Positions 47,750 to 59,435 of a DNA stretch of 64,000 bases are shown piece after piece (the first letter of the stretch is position 1; every line of letters starts with the position of its first letter). The stretch covers positions 1,673,787 to 1,737,786 of the forward strand of contig SIJG01000001.1 in NCBI GenBank assembly GCA_023374025.1. The letters run 5' to 3'. Source of the stretch: Heterodera schachtii. Lineage: Eukaryota; Nematoda; Chromadorea; Rhabditida; Heteroderidae. A program made the position numbers and the translations under genes. The notes under the pieces were generated by a model. It was given only the letters and a program-made list of their open reading frames with translations. It was not told the origin of the DNA and made no database searches.

Positions 47750-50700
47750 TTACGCTTTATCCTCGGCAATTGCCTCAGACATTTCTAAAGGGCGTTTCAC
47801 CGCCTTTCTCTTCAACATTCCGGTGACGTCATTCACTTCGGACGGCGTTTTTCCGTTAGCACTGATCACTTGCATTAACAACGGCTGCAGCATCGCCTTC
47901 ATCGCCTCGTCGCGCTTTCTCTGTTGTACAATGGAATCGACAGCATCTGAATTTAGAAAAAAATTACATATTCGTACTAGGCCAATTGTACTGCCCCAAC
48001 TAGTACTGTTTTTTTGACAAAAAATTGTCATAACTTTTGTCAAAGTCGACCAAATTAAATATTCTTGGTATCATTCAATACCCCTTAAAATTCTTTATCT
48101 ACTCACCATGTTTCAAAAAATTTGATCAAGTTTGAAAAAAGTTATGGACGAAATTTTTTTTACGATTTTTGATCATACTTTTTGAAAAGCAATAAATTTG
48201 TTCCATTTTGCAGGTAGATGGAAAACTTTAAGGGCTATCGAATGATACCAAGAATGTTTAATTTTGTCGACTTTGACAAAAGTTATGACGATTTTTTTCC
48301 GAAAAACACAACGGTTGGGGCAGTACGAGTTGGATGTCGTCCGAAGGGGGGGGGGGGGGGGAAGGCATGCAGTTTTTCCGATGTCCAAATTTAGGGCCCC
48401 TTTTATGTTGTTGCCTAATCCCTTGCGCATTTCGATGTTTTGCCGTCCGCACTCGCCTTGGACTTTCTCCTCCACCCCTTTGACCGTGTCCTTCAGTTCC
48501 TCAATTTCGTGTGACAAACTCTCACAATTCTCCTCGCCCCTCTCTTTCAATTCGCGTTCTTTGGCCGCAATGACTGCCTCAAGCACTTTTTTGGCATTTT
48601 CAAAATGTTCGGCTGCTGTTTTGAAGTCGTCCATCAGTTTGTGGGTGCGTCCAATCCAAAAATACACTTCAGCGGTGCGACGGTCGGCTTCTCCGAAAAG
48701 TTCCTAATGATAGGCAAAGAATATGCGAACGCAAATAGAATTAGTGGCAATCGTAAATTAATGGGGGTCCCAAATATAAAATCAAAATAAGTAATTGGGC
48801 GTTTTTGAGGGCGCTGATCACGAAACGGACTCGGATTTGCCCAATTCCGAACCCCGGACCCTAATTCAAACAGAAAAGTTGGATTTTTTTCCAAAGGTAT
48901 ATTTTTCTGGGCAAAAGCTTCGAATTCATTTAACAACTTTTATTTTGATCAAAAATAATGCTTCAACTATTAATTGCATAAAAAATATACAATTTACGCC
49001 AAAATTAGATGGATTTTAACGCGTATTTTGAAAATTTTTTATTTTTTTTGTTCGAATTCGGGTCCGGGGTTCGGAGTTTGGGCAAATTCGAGTTCAAATT
49101 CGTAATCAGAACTCTCGAAAACCCCCTGAAATTCATTACGATTGCCCAATTAGTGACCTTCCGAATCGCCAGTGCGCTCGTGAATTCCTCCAACGCAAGT
49201 GGAAAGTTCTCCGTCACGGTCATACAATCGCCCAGAGCCACCAGCACATCCGATTTTCGCTCCGTCCATAACTTCGCTTCGTCACTTTTCATTTGACTAA
49301 ATTTGCATTTAAAGTGTAAATTCGCTGAAAATGTCGCGGCACTTTTCGCTAATTTTTCGCGCCACTTCGAGGCTTTCCCACGCGATTTGGCCGTCATCCT
49401 CGTCTCCTCCGTCTTCATTGGCCTCCTCCTCCTCATTGTCTGTTTTGAGTGTCACTTCTGCTGAAACAATGTTTGGTTCATACATTAGAAAGGGGGGGGG
49501 GGGGGGGTCAACCAAAATTTTTGCTAAATGGTCCAGCCATGAAACTGGAAATGACGACTTTTTTTGGGCCCTTTGCGACCAAAAAAATGGGGGGGGGGGG
49601 GTCGACCACCCCCCCCCCCCCTATTTGATTCTCCGTTTTAGTTCCAATTCGGTTCTGGTCGGTTTTAAGCGTCCCATGAATGACCATCCTCAGTTTCTTA
49701 TGCCATAAGTTTTTTTCTTACTTGGCCAATTCCTATATTCTTGGTATCAAATGAAAGCTTAATGTCTTTAGAAGCTTTTGTATAATTTTATTTTTTGCTA
49801 AATGCAATAAATCTCGAAAAAGTTGAATTTAGAGTTTTCTTCTCATTATAATTTCTTTTTTAATGTCAATACTTGCTCTTTTCTTGCATTTATAAAATCC
49901 CGTGACTTTTAGCTTTCATTTGATACCAAGAATATGGGTATTGGTAAAAAAGTTTTTTATGGACGTGTGAACTGCAATAGTGCCTAATATATTATGGGAC
50001 GCATAAAACCGACCAGCAGAACCTCCAATTCCGTACGCACCCATTTCGTTGGAGGCCTTCTCCGCTTCGTCCTGCTGCTCTCCGTCTCTCTCTTCCGCAC
50101 ATTCGTCCGTCCCTTTCTCGCCTCCCTTTTCTCCCGTCTTCTCCTTTTGCTGCTGGTCTTCCACCTCTTCAATTTTGCTTTGCAATTCCTCGCCCTGTTC
50201 TTCTTCTTCTTCGTCCTCCTCATCGCTCTCGTCAATGTCCTCCACCGGTGGTTTAATGGGCAAAGATTCGAGACGAGCAACCTTCAACAAGTCAGGAACG
50301 GGATTGTCATTAAGGCTCTTGTGGATTTTAGGAATCAAAAAAATTTTGGTACTAAATTTTTTTTCTTTTTAATGATAAACATTTTCACACGGTTATTCGG
50401 GGCTGATGAACACGAATCCGACATCCATTTCGACCTATTTTGAACCCCGGACCCGAATTCGGAAAAATAAAAGTGGCTTTTGGATTTTCGACTTTTGTCC
50501 GAATTCGGGTCAGTGGTTCAAAATGGGTCGAAATAGATGCGTGATCACCGACCACGAAAACCTATAGATTGGTTTGTTTTATCTAAAATGTAAAATTTTT
50601 TATATGAGGCCTAAGCTCCATAAGAGCCTGTCATTAATTTCAAATTTCGTGTCAATTTCCTCCATAGGCTCACCTCAATTAGTGCTTTGCCGTAATTGAA

Positions 50701-50898
50701 ATGAGGCAAGAACGACTGAGGAGCAAAATCGCCGAAAAATTTTGAGCTAAAATATTTCGAAAAACAAAAAATTAAATTGACGTGCAAAAAGCCTCACGAT
50801 AATTCGGCAGCCTTACAAAGCACAACGGACGCATCGTAAAATGATTGAGCCAACATCAATTTGTGTCTTTCGGCCAACAATTTGTCCAAAACATCCAT
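47750..50898 (-). CDS. nasp-1: NASP/SHNi-TPR family histone chaperone
   Basis: Seven minus-strand exons: 50798-50898, 50674-50746, 50023-50317, 49343-49460, 49158-49296, 48415-48703, 47750-47946, for 403 residues. First TPR half: MDVLDKLLAERHKLMLAQ and FLPHFNYGKALIE. A long acidic insertion interrupts the repeats (DIDESDEEDEEEEEQGEEL), the hallmark of the SHNi-TPR family. Later TPRs: DEAKLWTERKSDVLVALGDC, NFPLALEEFTSAL, RTAEVYFWIGRTHKLMDDF. A coiled coil (EIEELKDTVKGVEEKV) and a basic nuclear-localisation-like tail (MLKRKAVKRPLE) follow. The family binds H3-H4 and linker histones. Intron 4 is only 46 nt. The exon 6 end is tentative and needs a GC donor (TTAG/gcaaca). Intron 6 contains a Mutator-like MITE. 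The choice between nasp-1 and nasp-2 as the closest relative is not resolved. Confidence 0.78.
47966..48342. mobile_element. Foldback MITE in NASP intron 6
   Basis: Same family as 51,385-51,796: a CGTACTAGGCCAATTGTACT left end, TGCCCCAACTAGTACTG, inverted arms with ATAACTTTTGTCAAAGTCGA and GGTATCATTCAATA, and a right end GGGCAGTACGAGTTGGATG. The extreme left repeat is degenerate and no target duplication is visible, so this copy is older or trimmed. A poly-G run follows the right end and lies close to the predicted donor. Confidence 0.65.
49641..50030. repeat. Inverted repeat across NASP intron 3 and exon 3 end
   Basis: GGTTCTGGTCGGTTTTAAGC then GTCCCAT near 49,651-49,678 is the inverse of ATGGGAC then GCATAAAACCGACCAGCAGA near 49,994-50,020. 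Inner parts (CTTACTTGGCCAATTCC versus TATTGGTAAAAAAG, ATTCTTGGTATCAAATGAAA versus TTTCATTTGATACCAAGAAT) also pair. The right arm overlaps the exon 3 donor region, so the duplicated piece either came from the gene or the element inserted at the splice site. Confidence 0.6.
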
Positions 50899-51246
50899 GT
50901 TTCTGTTTAGAAATTATTAATACATTTAAATGTGTAAATTGAAATTATAGCAAAGGTACATAAGAAAAAACAACATATTATTCATGCCAGGCGCCCGTAA
51001 CCAGAAAAAAATTAAAAATTTCGGGAGGGGCAACCGAAGGGCTTTTTCTTTTTTTGCTGTTCGAACCAAAAAAATTTTACAGCGTCTTTTTAAATTCCAG
51101 CGCCAAAAAGGAAAATAGGAATTTGTAGCCGCCTTTCGCCAAAAAAATGTTTGGGGTTAAATTTCAAAAAGCTAAGGCCAAATGAGGGTCCGGCGGTGCC
51201 GACAGGCGTCGCCGGGAAAATTTTTTGTTACACGCCCGATTCATAA

Positions 51247-51841
51247 TCTATGCATAATCACATCCAGTAATACAAAAAAAGGCACTCTTTGTACGCCTCT
51301 TGGTTTTCTGTCGAGCTGCTTGACCCCTGCTCAACTTCGTGCATTTGCAAATCAGCAATTTGTTTTGATGCTCCGTTTTCAGTGGGTAAAAACCCAACTC
51401 GTACTAGGCCAACTCGTACTGCCCCAACTCGTACTGTTTTTTGGCAAAAAAATCGTCATAACTTTTTGTTAAAGTCGGCCAAATTAAACATTCTTGGTAT
51501 CATTCAATAGCCCTTAAAATTCTCTATCTATACACCATGTTTCAAAAAATTTGATCAAGTTTGAAAAAAGTTATGGACAAAAACAAATTTTTTTACGATT
51601 TTTGGTCATAACTTTTTTGAAAAGCAATAAAATTTTCATGCACTTTTCAGGTAGATAGAGAACGTTAAGGGCTATCGAATGATACCAAGAATGTTTAATT
51701 TGGTCGACTTTAAAAAAAGTTATGACGATTTTTTTGTCGAAAAACAGTACGAGTTGGGGCAGTACGAGTTGGCCTAGTACGAGTTGGGTGTCGTCCTTTT
51801 CAGTGATCATCGTCTGTTCCATTGAGCAAAGGGCAATCATA
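51247..51841 (-). pseudogene. Coding-like segment split by a MITE
   Basis: On the minus strand a frame near 51,841-51,797 (containing MEQTMITE) and a frame at 51,384-51,247 (containing SKQIADLQMHEVEQ and ending CLFLYYWM then TGA) become one uninterrupted frame if the 412-bp element plus one 9-bp duplication are ignored. The piece is acidic and Gln/Ser-rich with no recognised domain. No flanking exons are identified, so it may be a decayed gene fragment. Confidence 0.35.
51385..51796. mobile_element. Mutator-like MITE with perfect 9-bp target duplication
   Basis: A 412-bp foldback element between perfect copies of TTTTCAGTG (51,376-51,384 and 51,797-51,805). Ends start GG (GGTAAAAACCCAACTCG versus the inverse of CGAGTTGGGTGTCGTCC) and continue with three tandem AACTCGTACT units. 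Arms contain ATAACTTTTTGTTAAAGTCG, GGTATCATTCAATAGCCC and AAAGTTATGG. Non-coding; same family as the copy in NASP intron 6. Confidence 0.85.
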
Positions 51842-52423
51842 TGTTTTACTGGTCCCGAAATTTTTTTCTTTTTGAAACTTTTCTGAAAATTCCAAAAACA
51901 TGATTCTAGGGGTGTTTTTGGCCGCTGAGTATGAACCCGGCCTCCTTTTTGGCCAATTCCGAATCCCTAACCCGAATTCGAACATTTTTTAAAAAATTTT
52001 TTGTTTTCAAAAATCATGAAAACATGTTTCTAAGGGTTTTCAGGGCCGCTGGTCACGAATCTGGCACCAATTTCGACCAATTCCCAATCCCAAGACCCGA
52101 ATTCGAACAAAAAGTCAAAAATTCAAATTTTTCGAATTCTGAATTTTTGTCTAAAAATACTTTAATTGATCATTTAATGAACCAATGAAGACTTTTAATT
52201 CGTTTCCGTGCATTTAAACAAAGTTTGAACCAAAACATGAAACTCGCTTTTATTTTTTGACTTTTTGTTCGAATTCGGGTTAGGGATTCGGAATTGGCCA
52301 AAAAGGAGGCTGGATTCATACTCAGCGGCCAAAATAAACTATTACCCCCTTGCCATTTGTGAGTGAATTGTCCGCAACATTCAGTGATTTCCCGAAACAT
52401 TTTGTCTTTGGCTTTTAACACTT

Positions 52424-53577
52424 ACAAAGGAGAGGTACCCAAGTGACGGTGGGACTTCCGAATGAAACTTACAGGGTAGGTAGATTACCCCCCCCCTTTG
52501 TATTATAAAATTTTTTTTATTTTTGCTAAATGAAGCTTCTGGCCGAGATATGAAGCTTTTCCTTTTTGACATATCAATATCCTTTACAAAGAATGTAAAC
52601 CCAATGTGAGCGGCGATGGCCTAGTGGGTATGCCTTCAATTCTTTTTTTCTTCTTCTAAAGTTCAATTCCCCCACCCTGCAAATAATTGTTTGGTTTTTT
52701 TCCCTATCCAAAATATTTTGAATATCTTATTAACATAATAATTGGCCTTAATATTTTTTTAATTTTTATTTTATATGATAGAATGAAATTTTGAAAAATA
52801 CTCCCAAAAAACTAAATTTCTTGTCCATTCTTAAAACATTTTCAAAAATTTTTAAAACTTTAATTCACCACGTCGGCGCTTATCGGCACCGCCGATTGCA
52901 AAAAATCCTTTTTTTCTTTAAAATTAGCTTAAAAATTACCAAAAGGTTTTTAGCACACCTAAATTTGTTTTTTCCTATCCAAAAATTTTTTTAAACTTTT
53001 TAACATTAATAAAGTCTTAAAAATGTTTTTCATTTTATTCAACCTTAATTTTAACTTTCATAGAAATTTTAAAATTTGATAGTTTTGGTAGAAATGAGTG
53101 AAGCAAAGGAATTTGTCACATTATGAGAATCTGATAATTATTAGAGAAGGAATTTTTATTTGAAAAATTCTGAAAATGTGCTAAAACCCAAAAATTTTTG
53201 GAGTGTTTTTCAAAATTTTATTCTATCATATAAAATAAAAATTAAAAAATATTAAGGCCAATTATTATGTTAATAAGATATTAAAAATATTTTGGATAGG
53301 GAAAAAAACCAAACAATTATTTGCAGGGTGGGGGAATTGAACTTTAGAAGAAGAAAAAAAGAATTGAAGGCATACCCACTAGGCCATCGCCGCTCACATT
53401 GGGTTTACATTCTTTGTAAAGGATATTGATATGTCAAAAAGGAAAAGCTTCATATCTCGGCCAGAAGCTTCATTTAGCAAAAATAAAAAAAATTTTATAA
53501 TACAAAGGGGGGGTAATCTACCTACCCTGTAAGTTTCATTCGGAAGTCCCACCGTCACTTGGGTACCTCTCCTTTGT
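52424..53577. repeat. Long inverted repeat, arms about 386 bp, with tRNA-like sequence in each arm
   Basis: The arm 52,424-52,810 is an almost exact inverse of 53,192-53,577, around a 380-bp loop that carries a GGCGCTTATCGGCACCGCC core. Each arm holds a tRNA-like block: GATGGCCTAGTGGGTATGCC fits a polymerase III A box and AAGTTCAATTCCCCCACC a B box, separated by a pyrimidine-rich insert in place of a normal anticodon arm. No matching flanking duplication is obvious. The near identity of the arms implies recent formation or gene conversion. Confidence 0.85.
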
Positions 53578-53724
53578 TAGCCTACAGTTTGAAAGCAGAA
53601 GGGATACTAAATTTCGGTGAGATTTCGTAATAAGCAATCAATATATGTCAAACAATTTACGCGAGAAAAAATAAAATTAAATAATCGATCAAACAAAAAA
53701 ATGATCGCGGAGAGATCGACTCGC

Positions 53725-56512
<2,788 letters not shown>

Positions 56513-56536
56513 TTTTGAAAAAGCAATTTGACAATA

Positions 56537-56548
56537 CTGAAAGAAAAG
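56537..56548 (-). promoter_or_regulatory. Splice acceptor just upstream of the Hsp70 start codon
   Basis: On the minus strand, cttttctttcag ends 24 bases before the ATG at 56,512. It is a good polypyrimidine-AG acceptor and no other intron is needed there, so it is either the end of a 5'-UTR intron or a spliced-leader trans-splice site, both common in nematodes. Confidence 0.5.
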
Positions 56549-56749
56549 TTAAAAACAAAACAAATCAAATTTTGAATAAGAAAAACAATCCTACAAACAT
56601 TAAAAATTTGTTTCTTGGAGAAATGAAAGAACTTTTGAAAATTTAAAGCAAGTTCAATTTAAGGGAAAGGGAGAAAAATGCCGACAAAAGGGACGAAAAA
56701 GAAGAAAAAAAAGTTTTGCAATGAATGAATGATCCAACGGCAAAACCGT

Positions 56750-56758
56750 TAAATATAA
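56750..56758 (-). promoter_or_regulatory. TATA-like sequence of the Hsp70 promoter
   Basis: Minus strand TTATATTTA lies about 240 bases upstream of the ATG and about 35 bases downstream of the heat-shock elements, the expected order for a heat-shock promoter. Confidence 0.4.
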
Positions 56759-56790
56759 GCACAGATAAAAATCTCCTTGTGGCTCAGCTC

Positions 56791-56828
56791 TTCTGGAAGA
56801 AGAAGAAATAGAATTTTCTAGAAATTTC
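56791..56828 (-). promoter_or_regulatory. Heat-shock element array upstream of Hsp70
   Basis: The sequence contains TTCTGGAA (56,791-56,798) and then GAATTTTCTAGAAATTTC (56,811-56,828). The second is four alternating 5-bp units (GAA-TTC-GAA-TTC with 2-base spacing), a textbook binding site for trimeric HSF-1. Position and orientation fit regulation of the divergent-free minus-strand Hsp70 gene. A chance match is unlikely for four units in register. Confidence 0.75.
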
Positions 56829-57221
56829 TGAGAAATAGTACAAGGAAAAGAAAAAAAGATTGGCGTTTCGTTTGAATAATTCAAAGAAAGAATAAAAATA
56901 AGGAAATGAAAAAGAAAAATACATACCAATAATTGATTCGAAATACAAACAGTAAAAAAAATATAAACATGATATTAATTTACTTTATAGAAAATATGTA
57001 AAAACATTTTTTTTCTACTTTTTAAGTATTTATTAAGAAATTCGACTACAACAATTGAAGCAAAACATTATAAAATTGAGTATTTTTCTGATGTACTTTA
57101 TGCAGTTACGGTCCCAGGGTTGGGTACATGGTACTTACCGGCAGTTGATAGAGAGTCTCGATCCGAGAATTTCTCAGAGCTTTTTGGTCTCGATTCCCGG
57201 TCATTTGGTCTCTAATAAATA

Positions 57222-57845
57222 GGGCTGTGACTTTTAGGTTTTAACTATTTTTTTTGCTCAATTGATTTGAAGAAAGGAGCTCAAAAAACGCATTTCCGCA
57301 TTAAAAATTTTTGATTCTGATGTCATTATCGGTCACTAGAAATCACTATTTTGGCGACTTCGTCACTAAAATAGTTAAAAATCACTATTTTGGCGTTTTG
57401 TCACTATTTTTTCACTATTTTGACATTTTTGGGCAAAATTCCTTAACAAAAATGGAATAAAACCAAAAAATACACCCCTAAGAATCGACCAAAAAAATTT
57501 CAAAAAAGCACCCCTAAGAATCGACCTAAAATTTTTTTTCAAAAAATACCACTAAGAATTGGAAAATTTTCATAAAAATTTTTTCCCCCAAATTTTTTTT
57601 CTTGACAAAATTTTTGGTTTAAAAATTTCAATATTTGCTAAAAAAAATGTAAGAAAGGAAATGTACCTCATTTGCAACTGCAACTAGTGAATAAAAATTA
57701 TTTTTTGCTCAATTTTGGCTAAAAATTATGTCACTATTCGTCACTATTTTGGACTTTTTGTCACTATTTTGTCACTATTTTGGCATTTTTGCTCACTATT
57801 TTAGTTAACTATTTCGAGATTTTTGGTCACTAAAAGTCACAGCCC
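57222..57845. mobile_element. TA-type MITE, TCACTATTTT family, long copy 1
   Basis: Ends GGGCTGTGACTTTTAGG and CACTAAAAGTCACAGCCC with TA on both sides. Contains many TCACTATTTTGGC units, CACCCCTAAGAATCGACC blocks and TTTGCAACTGCAA. About 624 bp, non-coding. Near-identical in layout and orientation to the copy at 58,454. Confidence 0.78.
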
Positions 57846-58120
57846 TACTAATAAACGAGACCTTTTTACATTTCAAAAATTGAGTTTTTTGTAAGTAAAT
57901 TTGAAAGTAATTTATTTTAAGTTTAATATTTTTGGCCACACGATATGATATGCGAGAATTCTTACTTGTGGCTCATTGGTTAGGTTCTCTCATTTTCGAT
58001 TTATGAACTTTCTGTAATATCTTATTCGCGTGGTAGGCGTTTTTCGCCCACTAAATCAATTCTTGCACTGTTGTTATGACTGTATGACATTTCGCCTACT
58101 AAGCCAAAATCGGACTAGCT

Positions 58121-58440
58121 CAGGGTTTCTATCTCAAATTTTTCAAAATAAGAACAACAGGGTCAAAAAATAAGATTTTAGAGTCAAAAATAAGAACATT
58201 TTGCAAAATTTCTTCAAATCAGTTATTTTTACAATTTTTTTGCGCGCATTTTTCCAAAAAACTTTTGGGAAATGGGTGAGGGGAGTAGGTACGTCGGTGC
58301 CGACAAGCGCCGCCGGGGAAAAATTTTAAGAATTTTTAATGAATTTTGTTAGGAATTAGCCAAATTTTCCAGAAATTCCCTCAGATGAAAATAAGGCACT
58401 ACCCCCAAAACAGAACATTTCTTAGAAATAAGAACATATA
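58121..58440 (+). mobile_element. Truncated hAT-type MITE (CAGGG family)
   Basis: Begins CAGGGTTTCTATCTC and contains AATAAGAACA units and the core CGGTGCCGACAAGCGCCGCC, as in the elements at 29.5 kb, but the right terminal repeat is missing. It lies between the two TCACTATTTT elements. Confidence 0.5.
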
Positions 58441-58453
58441 AAAATGATGATTA

Positions 58454-59086
58454 GGGATGTGACTTTTAGGTTTTAACTATTTTTTTTGCTTAATTGATTT
58501 GAAGAAAGGAGCTCAAAAAACGCATTTCTGCATTAAAATTTTTCGATTCTGAGGTCACTATCGGTCACTAGAAATCACTAGAAATCACTATTTTGGCGCT
58601 TCGTAACTAAAATAGTGAAATTCCACTATTTTGGCGTTTTGTCACTATTTTTTCACTTTTTTGGCATTTTTTGGAAAATTCCTTAACAAAAATGCAATAA
58701 AAACGAAAAATACACCCCTAAGAATCGACCTAAAATTTTTTTTCAAAAAAGGCACCCCTAAGAATTGACCTAAAAAATTTTTCAAAAAATACCACTAAGA
58801 ATTGGAAAATTTTCATAAAAAATTTCCCCCAAATTTTTTTTTCTTGGCAAAATTTTTGGTTTAAAAAATGTCAATTTTTGCTGAGAAAATATTAGAAAGG
58901 AAATGTACCTCATTTGCAACTGCAATCAGTGAATAAAAATTATTTTTGCTCAATTTTGGCTGAAAATTATGTCACTATTCGTCACTATTTTGGACTTTTT
59001 GTCACTATTTTGTCACTATTTTGGCATTTTTGCTCACTATTTTAGTTAACTATTTTGGGATTTTTGGTCACTAAAAGTCACATCCC
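58454..59086. mobile_element. TA-type MITE, TCACTATTTT family, long copy 2
   Basis: Ends GGGATGTGACTTTTAGG and CACTAAAAGTCACATCCC flanked by TA. It has the same internal order as the 57.2-kb copy with small indels, so the two are direct-repeat paralogues about 600 bp apart and a possible recombination substrate. Confidence 0.78.
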
Positions 59087-59435
59087 TATTGATTACCTAT
59101 TTGATTGGCTTCTCTATCCTTCTCCCCCCTCTCTCTCTCCTCCACTCACCATTCTCTCACTCTCTCATAACTGCTGGCTAAGGAAGGAATTCTGATATTT
59201 GTACATTTATTGGATTGCTTTCTGCAATTTCTTTTTAATTTTTTTTCCTCTTTTCTTATTCTGATCAATTAGCGTGGCTGTCACAAGGTCTTTTAATTTG
59301 GCAATTGCGCACTTCACTTACAACCATTCACGCTTTGTGCGCGTGCCAATGCCTTAACTAATACACGTGTGACTTTTGCTATTTTAAAATGCCATTTGGG
59401 GTGGATTTTATTACTTTTTATTATATCAGCTTTTG

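Noticed and set aside
49494..49620. Long G and C runs as possible structured elements
   Set aside because: Homopolymers of this length are common here and prone to sequencing error.
52610..52690. Functional tRNA gene in the inverted repeat
   Set aside because: A and B boxes are present but the anticodon arm is replaced by a pyrimidine run and stems do not close.
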